A DNA stretch of 64,000 bases from Psychrobacter sp. UBA3483 (GTDB lineage: Bacteria; Pseudomonadota; Gammaproteobacteria; Pseudomonadales; Moraxellaceae), in the NCBI RefSeq assembly GCF_002377905.1, contig NZ_DFQS01000043.1:39746-103745 (forward strand), written 5' to 3'. Made by a program: the position numbers and the translations under genes. Position 1 is the first letter of the stretch; every line of letters starts with the position of its first letter. Under the pieces are notes generated by a model that was given only the letters and a program-made list of their open reading frames with translations, was not told where the DNA came from and did not search any database. Below, one piece after another: positions 16,025 through 25,514 of the stretch.

Positions 16025-16729
16025 CTAATTAGCAGTACAAATCGTTAATAATGCCTGCAATAATATTTTGGCATCATGTGGTATGGTGTGAGGTGCGGCT
16101 ATATATGCTTTGGCCTGCCGATAAACGTCCTGCGCAAAGGTGCTGGTACTGGTATCAAAGGTGGCAAACAAATTGTCTTGCGAGACTTGAAAAGAACGCC
16201 CGCACGCTAAAGTAAATAAACACTCTAACGCTTGTGGTTTGATTTCTACACGCTCAAATGCTTGTTGTTGAGCCTCGGTGCGCCCATCAGGTGCATACCA
16301 GTAGCCAAAGTCAGAGAGCTGTCTACGGCGTTCACCTGCAATAAAAAAATGGCTACACTCATGCAATCCGCTTTGAAAGAAACCATGGGCAAATTCAATA
16401 CGTGCTGGCTGATTGGCTTTGGCAGGAAAATACTCTGGTTCGCCGGCGCCCCGTACTAGGATAACGTGCTGATGGGCAAATAGCGTATTAAAGAGACTTA
16501 TCAGCCAATCGGTCGCTGCTTTTTCATTCTCACCAAGCGTGTTGATATTTTCAGCATGGATGATTTTCTGCCATTGTTTTGACAGTGCGTTTAACTGCAT
16601 CTCTGAAATAGAGCTCAAAAACTCAGGTGGCTCTTTGGTTTCTAAAGTATTTAAACGATGTAGCAAACGTTTTGCGTCAGAGCCAGAAAGCAAAATGGAG
16701 AAGTCAGGATCAACAGCAGGCGATATCAT
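16025..16729 (-). CDS. epmC: Elongation factor P hydroxylase (YfcM family)
   Basis: EpmC hydroxylates the beta-lysylated lysine of translation factor EF-P, the last step of the EpmB-EpmA-EpmC pathway. The 234-residue product has the family signatures FAHGFFQSGLHECSHFFIAG and DFGYWYAPDGR, followed by VEIKPQALECLF. The HECSH motif supplies likely metal ligands. The N-terminal 60 residues are variable. It stands alone on the minus strand, about 240 bases from yciO. The presence of epmC predicts epmA and epmB elsewhere in the genome. Confidence 0.9.
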   Translation of the reverse strand: MISPAVDPDFSILLSGSDAKRLLHRLNTLETKEPPEFLSSISEMQLNALSKQWQKIIHAENINTLGENEKAATDWLISLFNTLFAHQHVILVRGAGEPEYFPAKANQPARIEFAHGFFQSGLHECSHFFIAGERRRQLSDFGYWYAPDGRTEAQQQAFERVEIKPQALECLFTLACGRSFQVSQDNLFATFDTSTSTFAQDVYRQAKAYIAAPHTIPHDAKILLQALLTICTAN

Positions 16730-16903
16730 ATGAATATATTAACCAAATAAAAAGGTAGAGCGCGTGATTTGCAACGCGAGCAAGCTAAGGTAAATGCAAA
16801 CTTAATAGGAAAATACATACCAAGAATCTTAACATACTAGCCCTAGCGCTTATCGACGCTTTCCGTTAGTATGGCAGGCAATATTATACACCGTTTTTGA
16901 TGA

Positions 16904-17509
16904 ATGAGGCCGCGCATGTCAAGCACTCCAATAAACAAGCCGTCAGCGCTTCAGGCTGACAAAACAGCAGCTGCAATGTCGACCAACCTGCCAGAACATA
17001 TTTCTTTAAGTAAATGGGAGGACAGTGGCTTTGAATGGTCAGGGCAAGTTGCGCCGCCTTCTTTTGAGCGCCTAAATGCCATACTATCGACTGAGCACGA
17101 GCAATCAAACCTTGAGCTTAAAGCCAACCTATATCGCCATAATAATGTGTTGCATTTGTCTTTTACTCTCACAGGTGAGATATGGTTGACCTGCCAGCGT
17201 TGTTTGCAACCGATTGCCATTGATTTGACTGATGACTATGATATTGCATTGTTAGATAACGAAAGCCAAGTGCGTTTGGTCGGTGAAGAGCAGGATTACT
17301 TGCTGCTCGATGAAATTATCACTGAGCCTGCGCCTGAGCGTTTATTGCCGTTTAAAAAATTGATCGAAGATGAAATTTTGCTAAAAGCGCCTATGGCACC
17401 AAAGCATGATGACTGTGAGATGAGCGTTGAGCAGTTTGGTGACATTCCAGAAGAAGAGGAAAATGAGAATCCTTTTGCGGCATTAGCGTCGCTAAAAGGT
17501 AAGTTATAA
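16904..17509 (+). CDS. yceD: YceD family protein (DUF177), 23S rRNA accumulation protein
   Basis: YceD proteins are needed for normal 23S rRNA accumulation, and the gene usually sits directly before rpmF, as it does here. The 201-residue product has the conserved central segment LSFTLTGEIWLTCQRCLQPI, with a CxxC pair, and an acidic C-terminus ending NPFAALASLKGKL. The first 20 residues are not conserved, and a start at the ATG at 16916 is also possible. A gap of 328 bases separates it from rpmF, longer than in most relatives. Confidence 0.88.
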   Translation: MRPRMSSTPINKPSALQADKTAAAMSTNLPEHISLSKWEDSGFEWSGQVAPPSFERLNAILSTEHEQSNLELKANLYRHNNVLHLSFTLTGEIWLTCQRCLQPIAIDLTDDYDIALLDNESQVRLVGEEQDYLLLDEIITEPAPERLLPFKKLIEDEILLKAPMAPKHDDCEMSVEQFGDIPEEEENENPFAALASLKGKL

Positions 17510-17837
17510 CCGCATAACTGGCAGCATAACGTCGATAAATCATTACTTTTCACCTTTTATCAGCTTTATTGAGAAGAGTGAAAAGCAGGGCTTTATTAAT
17601 TGGCGAAACATGCGTATAATGTCCCGTTTATTGCATTCTAGCAACCTGCCAATGGCAGAGAGAAGCTGGCTTCGCAAACGAACTATAGATTTTAGACGTA
17701 GTCAGCACTTTAATACGTGTGGCAATCTATTTAACTAATGATGCGTAAGACTTAGGTTGTTGTGATTATATAGCCTCTGTCGGTATCGATTAAAGCTGAA
17801 TTTCAAGCTTAACCCTTTTAAGTATAGGAGCTATATC
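17510..17837 (+). promoter_or_regulatory. Gap between yceD and rpmF with candidate promoter
   Basis: No gene is seen here. A perfect TATAAT (17615-17620) lies 17 bases after a weak TTTATT hexamer (17592-17597), so rpmF may have its own promoter and a leader of about 210 bases. No intrinsic terminator for yceD is evident. Confidence 0.4.
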
Positions 17838-18020
17838 ATGGCTGTTCAAAAAAGTCGTAAAAGTCGTTCTCGTCGTGACATGCGCCGTTCACATCATCGT
17901 ATGGAAGTGGCTGAATTAAGCATCGACGCTACTACTGGTGAAAAACATCGTCGTCATCACATGACTAAAGATGGTTTCTATCGTGGTCGCCAGCTTTTCA
18001 AAGTTAGTCAAGACGCTTAA
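17838..18020 (+). CDS. rpmF: 50S ribosomal protein L32 (cysteine-free type)
   Basis: L32 is a small 50S protein. The 60-residue product begins MAVQKSRKSRSRRDMRRSHH and ends GRQLFKVSQDA. It contains no cysteine, so it is the zinc-independent form. A TAGGAG ribosome binding site precedes the ATG. The usual plsX-fabH genes that follow rpmF in E. coli are missing here; the next genes are fabD-fabG-acpP. Confidence 0.98.
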   Translation: MAVQKSRKSRSRRDMRRSHHRMEVAELSIDATTGEKHRRHHMTKDGFYRGRQLFKVSQDA

Positions 18021-18120
18021 TTTATTTGCGCGCTGATGGTTGATGCAAAATGCTGGTAGTTCTAATGACTATCGATGATTTTACACAGTTGTTATGGTGC
18101 AAGCAGTTTAAGCAAACAAG

Positions 18121-18219
18121 AGCCAAGTTATCTCGCTATCATATATTATGAAGTCAGATATCTTGGCTTTTTGTTATGTATTTTTTAGCAGCTAATGGCG
18201 ATAAAAATATCGCCTTTTT
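18121..18219 (+). terminator. Two consecutive terminators after rpmF
   Basis: The first pairs AGCCAAGTTATCT (18121-18133) with AGATATCTTGGCT (18156-18168), with one mismatch, followed by TTTTG. The second pairs GGCGATA with TATCGCC at 18197-18214 and is followed by five T residues. They separate rpmF from the fab genes. The remaining bases up to the fabD start at 18402 show no gene. Confidence 0.82.
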
Positions 18220-18401
18220 AGCTTTCAGTTTTTGATAGCTATGCTAATTGTCTGCGTCAGTGTATAGTTTAATAGCAGTCAGCTGTCTTAAAGGAATAAT
18301 GATAGCGGCGCTTTGTACAGCAAATCTTTTTATTAGTCTCTAATTTTATTATAAACCCCATTCATTTAGGGGTATTTCCAATTAAATAAGGAATATTGGT
18401 T

Positions 18402-19370
18402 ATGGCCTCTGTACCCGATACGGTAAAAAAACAACCCACCCGTATAGCCGTCCTATTCCCTGGACAAGGCTCGCAAGTGGTTGGTATGCTGAGCGAGCTT
18501 GCCGAAACCTATCCTGAGATTCGGGATACTTTTACGGAAGCGAGTACGGCGCTTGATGAAGATTTATGGGCAATTTGTCAGGACGAAGATAAGCTGAATC
18601 AAACCCAATATACTCAGCCAGCCTTATTAGCCGCTAGCATAGCAATTTGGCGCATCTTACAACAAAAAATAGAGGATAAACCTTGTTACTTAGCGGGTCA
18701 TTCCTTGGGTGAATATAGCGCCTTGTGTGCCGCTGGGGTGATATCTCTAGCTGATGCGGTTAAGTTGGTACATAAACGCGGTCAATTGATGCAAGAGGCA
18801 GTGTCAGGGGTCGATACAGCGATGGCAGCGGTGCTGGGTCTTGAAGACCACCGCGTCGAAAACTTATGCGAACAAGCGACCGAGCACGTCGATGATGCCA
18901 TTGTTGGCGCTGCAAACTTTAATAGTCCAGGTCAAGTGGTGGTTTCAGGTAACGCCGCTGGCGTCAACGCCGTGATCGATAAAGTTCAAAATACTGGTAA
19001 AAAAGCCATTCCATTAAAGGTTAGTGTGCCGTCGCATTGTGCGCTCATGGAGCCTGCGACTAGCGCTTTGGCGCAAGAGTTGGCAGCCATTCAATTTGAC
19101 CAAGCGGCCATTCCAGTGATTCAAAACCGTCATGCGCGCGTTGAAACCAATGCAGTCGCTATCAAACAAGCATTGACCGAGCAGCTCAGTGAGCCTGTCC
19201 TATGGTCGAAAACCATGCAAGAATTGGCCGACAAACAAATTAATATTTTAATCGAATGTGGCAGCGGTAACGTCTTAAGTAATTTGGCCAAGCGTCAAGC
19301 GCATCCTATCGTAAGTTATCCTACCGACAAGCCTGCCCGTTTAGATAAGTTGATGGAGGTATTATCATGA
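18402..19370 (+). CDS. fabD: Malonyl-CoA:ACP transacylase
   Basis: FabD moves malonyl from CoA to ACP for fatty acid synthesis in the cytoplasm. The 322-residue protein has the N-terminal LFPGQGSQVVGM motif and the nucleophile elbow AGHSLGEYSALC, with the active serine near position 101. A distal SVPSHCALM segment carries the catalytic histidine. The ATG at 18402 is preferred to a TTG six bases upstream, with AAGGA as ribosome binding site. The end overlaps fabG by four bases (ATGA). Confidence 0.97.
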   Translation: MASVPDTVKKQPTRIAVLFPGQGSQVVGMLSELAETYPEIRDTFTEASTALDEDLWAICQDEDKLNQTQYTQPALLAASIAIWRILQQKIEDKPCYLAGHSLGEYSALCAAGVISLADAVKLVHKRGQLMQEAVSGVDTAMAAVLGLEDHRVENLCEQATEHVDDAIVGAANFNSPGQVVVSGNAAGVNAVIDKVQNTGKKAIPLKVSVPSHCALMEPATSALAQELAAIQFDQAAIPVIQNRHARVETNAVAIKQALTEQLSEPVLWSKTMQELADKQINILIECGSGNVLSNLAKRQAHPIVSYPTDKPARLDKLMEVLS

Positions 19371-20095
19371 GCCGTACGATTACATTAGTGACGGGCGCAA
19401 GCCGCGGTATCGGTAAAGCCGTTGCCAAACGTTTTGCCAAAGAAGGACACTTTGTCATTGGCACCGCAACTACCGAGAAAGGCGCAGCACTTATTGAAGA
19501 ATACCTAAACGATAGTGGTGGTATTGGACGAGTACTAGACGTGCGCGATACGGCGCAGATTGATAAGCTGTTTGAAGAAATCGAAAGCGTTTACGGTGCC
19601 GTTCAAGTACTGGTCAATAATGCCGGTATTACTCAAGATGGCTTATTGATGCGTATGAAAGATGAAGATTGGGACAATGTTGTCGATACCAATCTGACTT
19701 CAGTTTATCGCATGAGTAAGCGAGCGGTACGCGGTATGATGAAAGCACGTCGTGGGCGTATCATCAATATCACCTCTGTGGTCGCGCAAATGGGCAATGC
19801 GGGTCAATCTAACTACGCAGCCACTAAAGCCGGCGTCGAAGGCTTTAGCCGGACGCTGGCGCGAGAAATTGGTTCACGTCAAGTGACGATTAACTGTGTG
19901 GCACCCGGCCTTATCGAAACCGATATGACCGATGAGCTTGATGAGCGCCTACTTAACTCAATGCTCGATGCCGTACCAATTAGCCGTTTGGGTCAGCCAG
20001 AAGATATCGCCGCTGCCGTCTCATTCTTAGCAGGCGATGAAGCCAGCTATATCACTGGTGCGGTTATTCCTGTTAATGGTGGTATGTACATGTAG
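19367..20095 (+). CDS. fabG: 3-oxoacyl-ACP reductase
   Basis: FabG reduces 3-oxoacyl-ACP with NADPH, the first reduction of each elongation cycle. The 242-residue short-chain dehydrogenase has the nucleotide-binding TGASRGIGKAV loop, LVNNAGIT, and the catalytic Ser-Tyr-Lys set in ITSVVAQMGNAGQSNYAATK. It ends ITGAVIPVNGGMYM, a typical FabG C-terminus. It is translationally coupled to fabD and stands upstream of acpP. Confidence 0.97.
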   Translation: MSRTITLVTGASRGIGKAVAKRFAKEGHFVIGTATTEKGAALIEEYLNDSGGIGRVLDVRDTAQIDKLFEEIESVYGAVQVLVNNAGITQDGLLMRMKDEDWDNVVDTNLTSVYRMSKRAVRGMMKARRGRIINITSVVAQMGNAGQSNYAATKAGVEGFSRTLAREIGSRQVTINCVAPGLIETDMTDELDERLLNSMLDAVPISRLGQPEDIAAAVSFLAGDEASYITGAVIPVNGGMYM

Positions 20096-20378
20096 CGTTA
20101 GAACTCTCATTCTAATTTGGCGTTACATAGTTATAATAAAAAACTCTGTGAACGAGTGTAAACTATAATAAAGGGTGCTATAATGACGGATACTTTTTTG
20201 TCAAAGCCCTGTATGATAGCTAGGTTTTAGCAGACATTAGTCAAAACGTATAATTGGTTATCTGGCCCTCAGACAGCCGTGATAATTTGACCAGCCCATT
20301 TTATATATACTGCCATAGCGCTTTACTATAAGACTATGGCAATTTGTCAAAATAATAGATCAAAAAGGAGAAATCTAC
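20096..20378 (+). promoter_or_regulatory. acpP promoter region
   Basis: A TGCTATAAT extended -10 element (20176-20184) predicts a separate acpP transcript with a leader of about 190 bases. No convincing -35 is seen. This would let the highly expressed acpP be made in excess of fabD and fabG. No gene is seen in the gap. Confidence 0.5.
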
Positions 20379-20615
20379 ATGAGTAATGATACCGAGCTAA
20401 GAGTTAAATCTGCGGTAGCGGAACAATTAGGTATGAACGTTGAAGACATCAACAATGATGCTTCATTCATGGAAGACTTAGGCGCTGATTCATTAGACCT
20501 AGTTGAATTGGTTATGTCATTCGAAAGCGATTTTGGCATCACTATTCCTGATGAAGATTCAGCAGAATTAACGACTGTTCAAAAAGCCATTGATTACGTA
20601 CAAGCGCAACTGTAA
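20379..20615 (+). CDS. acpP: Acyl carrier protein
   Basis: ACP carries growing acyl chains on a 4'-phosphopantetheine arm. The 78-residue acidic protein contains DLGADSLDLVELVM, with Ser38 as the attachment site, and ends TTVQKAIDYVQAQL. A strong AAAAAGGAG ribosome binding site precedes it. A terminator follows within 60 bases. Confidence 0.98.
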   Translation: MSNDTELRVKSAVAEQLGMNVEDINNDASFMEDLGADSLDLVELVMSFESDFGITIPDEDSAELTTVQKAIDYVQAQL

Positions 20616-20648
20616 ATAATCATTTGCTTAGTAAGTAAGTGTGATAGG

Positions 20649-20680
20649 ACCGTTTATCTTTATTGATAAGCGGTTTTTTT
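20649..20680 (+). terminator. Intrinsic terminator of acpP
   Basis: ACCGTTTATC (20649-20658) pairs with GATAAGCGGT (20665-20674), with one wobble, and is followed by seven T residues. Confidence 0.88.
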
Positions 20681-21061
20681 AACACTGTTTTTTAGATGGA
20701 ATGATTAACTCTCTGTTTTACCTTTTACAATGACTCAAATTCGCTGGCCTATTTAAATCATAGCTATTAATGATAAAGTTACATAAGCTACGCCAAATCA
20801 ACATTACTCAACATACTATTACTAGAGGGATTATCCAGCTTTGTCTATACTAGAAATGGTAAGAACTGAAAACTAAGAAAGGTAAACAGTAGAAAAGTAA
20901 TGTCTGTCAAAACCGATTAAACTTTAATGGCTGTTTAACCACTAAGTAACCTTCATGTTAATTACAAATCACGTTAATAGGCAGAGGAAAGCAGTTAAAC
21001 ATATCGCCTATTAAAACAATAATGATAAATAACGAATAACAAAATTTTAAGGAGCAATTTT
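20681..21061 (+). promoter_or_regulatory. Upstream region of kbp
   Basis: This stretch has no gene. A CTATACT -10 element at 20845-20851 lacks a good -35. CTATACT matches the sigmaS-type -10 sequence, and E. coli kbp is osmotically induced. Whether this organism has RpoS cannot be told from the window. The predicted leader is about 200 bases. An AAGGAG ribosome binding site stands before the ATG. Confidence 0.35.
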
Positions 21062-21571
21062 ATGGGTATGTTCAGTTTTGCAAAAGACATTGGTGAAAAG
21101 ATTTTTAACCGTGACGATGCCAAGCATGACGCTAAAGCGGAAACCAAAGCGGATGCTAATACCCCAGTTCAAAGCACAGAGCCTTCTGCTCAGTCAGTTG
21201 CCAATATTCTACTACGCCGTATTCAGCAGCAAAATCTGAATATCAGTAATCTAAAAGTAAAATATAATGGTTCTACAGATACAGCCGAAATCAGTGGTAA
21301 AGCTAAGACACAAGCAGATCGCGAAAAAGCCATTATCGCTATCGGTAACGTGCAAAACGTCGCCAAAGTTATTGATAATATTGACATTGAAGAAGATGCG
21401 CCTGAATCTACCATGTATACGGTAAAATCTGGCGATAGTCTGTCTAAAATCGCCAAAGAAGTATATGGGTCAACGGGTGATTATATGAAAATATTTGAAG
21501 CCAATAAGCCAATGTTGTCTGATCCCGATAAGATTTATCCAGGTCAAGTACTACGTATTCCTAAGCCATAA
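21062..21571 (+). CDS. kbp: Potassium-binding protein Kbp (BON + LysM)
   Basis: Kbp (YgaU) is a cytoplasmic K+-binding protein involved in adaptation to raised potassium or osmotic stress. The 169-residue product opens MGMFSFAKDIGEKIF, as in E. coli. A Lys/Ala/Asp-rich linker of about 35 residues follows, longer than in E. coli, then a BON domain (about 45-112) and a C-terminal LysM domain (YTVKSGDSLSKIAKEVYG to YPGQVLRIPKP). It is a single-gene unit with its own terminator. Confidence 0.9.
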   Translation: MGMFSFAKDIGEKIFNRDDAKHDAKAETKADANTPVQSTEPSAQSVANILLRRIQQQNLNISNLKVKYNGSTDTAEISGKAKTQADREKAIIAIGNVQNVAKVIDNIDIEEDAPESTMYTVKSGDSLSKIAKEVYGSTGDYMKIFEANKPMLSDPDKIYPGQVLRIPKP

Positions 21572-21633
21572 TAGGCTATTAAATGTTTAAAGCTAAACAT
21601 TTAAACACAGATATTTAAAGTTATACGCTAATA

Positions 21634-21668
21634 AAAATGCCTCTCACTAACATTAGAGGCATTTTTTT
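21634..21668. terminator. Bidirectional terminator between kbp and queG
   Basis: AAAATGCCTCT (21634-21644) pairs with AGAGGCATTTT (21655-21665), with a T-run on each strand. It can end kbp on the plus strand and queG on the minus strand. Confidence 0.9.
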
Positions 21669-21690
21669 GGTTTATTATTTGCCATAGAAT

Positions 21691-22947
21691 TTATGGCTTT
21701 AAGCTTTCTAGTTTTTCCTGTTGTTCTTTGATGGCCCAATTAATATGTTCGTCCAGCATTGCATTATGAACACCCAATTTTGCTTGCAGTTGGGTGATTA
21801 TTTGTGCATTACCCTCTGCATTACCAAGGCCAATGGCAATATTGCGTAAAAAATTCACGTAACCGGTGCGTCTAAGCGGACTGCCTTCGGTCTTTTTCAT
21901 AAACTCTGCTTCTTGCCATTGCCATAGCTCAAGCAAACTGCTGTTATCAAGATTGTGTCTTGGGGCAAAATCTTCTACTGGCGTGATATTTGCGTAGCGA
22001 TTCCACGGGCAAATGAGCTGACAGTCGTCACAACCAAAGATGCGATTACCAATAGCGCGGCGATATTTGCTATCTATAATGCCGTCGTGCTCGATGGTAA
22101 GGTAAGAAATACAAGCAGAAGCGTTAAGCTCATAGGGCGCGATAATCGCCTGAGTAGGGCAGACGTCGATACAAGCGCTGCAACTGCCGCAATGCTCCTT
22201 GACAGGTTCGTCATCGGGTAGCTCAAGGCTCATAAATAGCTCGCCGAGGACAAAAAATGAACCAGCTTGCTTGTTTATGAGCAGGGTATGTTTGCCCGTC
22301 CAACCAAGACCCGCCGCATCGGCAATAGGACGTTCAAAGATAGGCGCAGAATCGCTAAAGGGGCGAAAAATAAAGTCCTGCTCTGAGCCAATATTAAGAT
22401 GCTGCCATTCAGGTAGCATGTTTTCGATTTTTAATGCCAATTGCTTTAAGCGACTGCGCATCGTTTTATGATAATCGCGGCCCCTAGCATAACGGGCGAT
22501 GATACCTTGATTGGGATAAGCGTTATCAGTGACTGCGCGCGGCGTGGGAGTTTGGGTTAAATAATCCATACGCACGCTGATGATGGTTTTTGCGCCTTCT
22601 ACCAATAGCGCAGGTTGCGCCCGCAGATGATGGTTATGATGCATAAACTGCAATTGCCCCTCATACCCTTTTGCCAGCCATTGTTTTAAATGTTCTGTTT
22701 GCTCGATAAATAAAGGATGATGCACCGATAAAAAGCCACAGTCAGCAAATCCTAGGGCTTGCGCTTGGGCTTTAATCCATAGTTTAACCTCTGCTGGTGT
22801 AGCAAAGCTTGAGGCATTATGAACGGCAATTCTTGCTTGCCCTGCATGAATAGGCGCAGACGCCTGCGCTGCCAAATTGTGAGCATCTGAGGTCTGTGCG
22901 TCTGGCTGTGTTGATTGAAATTGTTTAGGTTGAGCTTTGCTATTCAT
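21691..22947 (-). CDS. queG: Epoxyqueuosine reductase
   Basis: QueG reduces epoxyqueuosine to queuosine in the wobble position of tRNAs for Tyr, His, Asn and Asp, using cobalamin and two 4Fe-4S clusters. The protein shows both cluster motifs, CGSCSACIDVCPTQAI and CDDCQLICPWN, and a conserved GLGWTGKHTLLIN segment. I prefer the start MNSKAQPKQF at 22947 (418 residues), although the frame stays open to 23007. The N-terminal 45 residues are Gln/Ala-rich and probably variable. It diverges from nnr, the same arrangement as in E. coli. Confidence 0.93.
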   Translation of the reverse strand: MNSKAQPKQFQSTQPDAQTSDAHNLAAQASAPIHAGQARIAVHNASSFATPAEVKLWIKAQAQALGFADCGFLSVHHPLFIEQTEHLKQWLAKGYEGQLQFMHHNHHLRAQPALLVEGAKTIISVRMDYLTQTPTPRAVTDNAYPNQGIIARYARGRDYHKTMRSRLKQLALKIENMLPEWQHLNIGSEQDFIFRPFSDSAPIFERPIADAAGLGWTGKHTLLINKQAGSFFVLGELFMSLELPDDEPVKEHCGSCSACIDVCPTQAIIAPYELNASACISYLTIEHDGIIDSKYRRAIGNRIFGCDDCQLICPWNRYANITPVEDFAPRHNLDNSSLLELWQWQEAEFMKKTEGSPLRRTGYVNFLRNIAIGLGNAEGNAQIITQLQAKLGVHNAMLDEHINWAIKEQQEKLESLKP

Positions 22948-23141
22948 AATGCGCGATAAATGATAATGTGAATAGCAGTATGATAAGCCAGTGAGCGACG
23001 AGCGCAAGTAGCAAAACCAATAAATCTGTATTTATACCAAGCTGTAAGCTCTCGTAAAATTTGATAGAGCTGATACCACCCATACATTACCTTATGATTA
23101 AAATAATAAAACCAGTAAATAAAAATAAGCGAGGATGAACC

Positions 23142-24926
23142 ATGCCAGTAGCAAACGATGTATCCACAAAAACGACCATACCAGTAGCTTTGTATAGTAG
23201 TCAGCAGATTTATGCTATGGAGCAGGCATGGTTTGGCGCAGGTCATGATAGTTTTGGATTAATGCAGCAGGCTGCATGGCAGATGGCACATTATATTGTG
23301 GTGCTTTATGAGCAAAAAATGCTTAATTCTTATTCCTCAGTGCTTACTAACACTCATAATCGCATTAAGTGTTCGCCTCGAGCGAATATTTGGGTCGGGA
23401 AGGGTAATAACGGCGGTGATGGTTGGCTGATTGCTTATTATTTGCAGCAAATGAGCTGGCAAGTACAAATCATCACGGTTGGTTTTGATAAACAAGATTT
23501 TGCGATAGTTGAGACAACGCAGCCATCTAACAAAGAAGCTTCTTTATCTGATGCCAGCCAAGCCCTACAAGTAGCGCTATCTGCTAACTGTGATTATCTA
23601 CGCTTTGAAGATATGAGCAGCTCTAATGACAAGGAAAACGCAGGTAAGCCGCTACAAGCAGACGTGTATATCGATGCGTTATTTGGTATAGGTTTAGATC
23701 GCGCGCCTGATGGTATTTATAAGCAAGCAATTTGTACCCTTAACGATGCCGCGCAGCATGATGGCGCTTTAGTGGTTGCGGTTGATTTGGCCAGTGGCTT
23801 AGTTGCCTCTACCGGGCAAGTATTCGACCAAGTAGCGGTAAACGCTGATGCGACATTATGTTTGATTGCGCGCAAATTTGGTTTGCATACCAACGATGGT
23901 ATGGATTATAGCGGTGAGGTAATTGATATCCCGCTCATACCTTATCAAATGGCTAGTAAAGAGTTTAAGCCGGAGGCCAAACTCCTGACAACCGCGCATG
24001 CACTGAATCCACGCCGACAAAACAGCTATAAAGGCAGTTACGGGCATGTATTGGTGATTGGCGGTAATCGCGTTGATGGCTCGCAGGGCATGGGCGGTGC
24101 CGCTATCCTCTCGGCTTCAAGTACAATGGCGACAGGTGCGGGTAAAATCACCGTCGCTTGTCATGAAGCATTTCACGGCGCCCTATTAACTTCATTGCCT
24201 GATGCGATGACCACCAATTTACACGATACAGATGGCGTAAAAAACCTCATCCAAGAAGCCAGTGTTATTGCTATCGGCATGGGACTTGGCCGTGATGACA
24301 AAGCAAAAGCGTTGTTTATAAATTATATCCAAACGGCGATAGAAAATAGCAAACCAATAGTGATTGATGCGGATGGTTTATATCATTTAGCAACATTGCA
24401 GGCAGAGCAGCATAAACTGGTTACACAGCTAAAAGCGTATAGTAGCGAACATCGAGTTTGCCTAACACCGCATAGTGGTGAAGCGGCAAGATTGTTGAAT
24501 AAAGAGGTCAATGAAGTAGAAGAGGATAGGCTAGCCATGATAAAACGGTGCGCCAAAATCTATGGCGGCGATTGGGTGCTAAAAGGTGCAGGGTCGTTAG
24601 TGCTAGAGCAAAAGGCTGAGGAAAGACAGATTTACGTTTGTGGCGTCGGTAATGCCGGGATGGCAAGCGCTGGCATGGGCGATGTGTTATCAGGCGTCAT
24701 TGCAGGTCTGCTAGCGCAAAAGGATTTAACCGAAGAAGCGCGTAGTTTGCACCAAGCGGTTCTGCTTCATGGAATGGCAGGTGACTGCTTAGCGGGGCAG
24801 GCAGAAAATTTAGAAAGTCTTAGCCCTACTTATAATTGTTGCTCATTATTGATCGGCCAACGAGGCTTGCAAGCACAGGATATGCCCGTTGCTATCCGCC
24901 ATATTATGCACCTGATAACTAACTGA
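23142..24926 (+). CDS. nnr: Bifunctional NAD(P)H-hydrate epimerase / ADP-dependent dehydratase
   Basis: Nnr repairs damaged, hydrated NADH and NADPH: the N-domain epimerises the R and S forms and the C-domain dehydrates the S form with ADP. The 594-residue protein has the YjeF N-domain with WVGKGNNGGDGWLIA and the ribokinase-like C-domain with GSYGHVLVIGGN, IVIDADGLY and NAGMASAGMGDVLSGVIAGL. It is about 80 residues longer than the E. coli enzyme; inserts such as the Ser/Asn-rich segment near residue 65 and the stretch near 130-165 explain this. In E. coli the next gene is tsaE; here it is not. Confidence 0.94.
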   Translation: MPVANDVSTKTTIPVALYSSQQIYAMEQAWFGAGHDSFGLMQQAAWQMAHYIVVLYEQKMLNSYSSVLTNTHNRIKCSPRANIWVGKGNNGGDGWLIAYYLQQMSWQVQIITVGFDKQDFAIVETTQPSNKEASLSDASQALQVALSANCDYLRFEDMSSSNDKENAGKPLQADVYIDALFGIGLDRAPDGIYKQAICTLNDAAQHDGALVVAVDLASGLVASTGQVFDQVAVNADATLCLIARKFGLHTNDGMDYSGEVIDIPLIPYQMASKEFKPEAKLLTTAHALNPRRQNSYKGSYGHVLVIGGNRVDGSQGMGGAAILSASSTMATGAGKITVACHEAFHGALLTSLPDAMTTNLHDTDGVKNLIQEASVIAIGMGLGRDDKAKALFINYIQTAIENSKPIVIDADGLYHLATLQAEQHKLVTQLKAYSSEHRVCLTPHSGEAARLLNKEVNEVEEDRLAMIKRCAKIYGGDWVLKGAGSLVLEQKAEERQIYVCGVGNAGMASAGMGDVLSGVIAGLLAQKDLTEEARSLHQAVLLHGMAGDCLAGQAENLESLSPTYNCCSLLIGQRGLQAQDMPVAIRHIMHLITN

Positions 24927-25004
24927 ATCATCAGTTATCAGTATCAATGACTAACGTTGAATAGAGCAGTGATGGTATTATTCAAAGGTATATGAAGACC
25001 GAGT

Positions 25005-25514
25005 TTAGGTACCATTACAATATTGATTGATGGCTTGCTGTACACGCTCGCGTTTTAGCTCAATTTCACGGCCATCTAAATATTGACGTTTACCATTGGC
25101 ATCCATCTCATAGATACGTCCACCAACATTTAGATTGGTCAGATTATTACGCAATGATTGGCAACGCTGAGCATTGGCTTGTGCTTCTTGTTCTTTAATG
25201 CGCGCCTCTAGCTGAGCCACGCGCTGTTCTTCAGCGCTTTGCGGAGCCGCCTGATTGGCTTCAGTTTTCCCTGCCAATTGTCCGGCGTTACTTTGTCTGC
25301 CATCACTACGAAACTCTATCACTTCAATATTTCTACCATTTTGCGGGGCGTGTTGGCTGTACTTCACCTCGCCATGCGCGCCGATAGATTTATAAACCTG
25401 AATGGCATGACTGGCATTGATTGGCAGCATGAGCATACACGCCGTGCTGATACTTAGAAGCAGTTTGGTAGCGGTGTTCACACGAGACGCAGATGCCATG
25501 GTAACAATTGCCAT
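25005..25514 (-). CDS. Secreted DUF4124-domain protein
   Basis: This 169-residue protein has an N-terminal signal peptide ending near SHA (residue 36) and then a DUF4124 domain with IQVYKSIGAHGEVKYSQHAP. A Gln/Ala/Glu-rich coiled-coil-like stretch covers about residues 75-115, and a short Cys-containing C-terminal part follows. DUF4124 proteins are periplasmic or envelope proteins of unknown function. An internal Met (residue 6) is an alternative start. It converges on nnr, with only 78 bases between the stop codons. Confidence 0.8.
   Translation of the reverse strand: MAIVTMASASRVNTATKLLLSISTACMLMLPINASHAIQVYKSIGAHGEVKYSQHAPQNGRNIEVIEFRSDGRQSNAGQLAGKTEANQAAPQSAEEQRVAQLEARIKEQEAQANAQRCQSLRNNLTNLNVGGRIYEMDANGKRQYLDGREIELKRERVQQAINQYCNGT

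Noticed and set aside
15164..16729. yciO-epmC as a dedicated translation-modification operon
   Set aside because: Both act on translation factors or tRNA by family, but the 240-base gap and lack of coupling give no support for a joint unit.
22944..23246. 100-residue minus-strand frame across the queG-nnr divergent gap
   Set aside because: It overlaps the start of nnr, has no ribosome binding site and no recognisable family.
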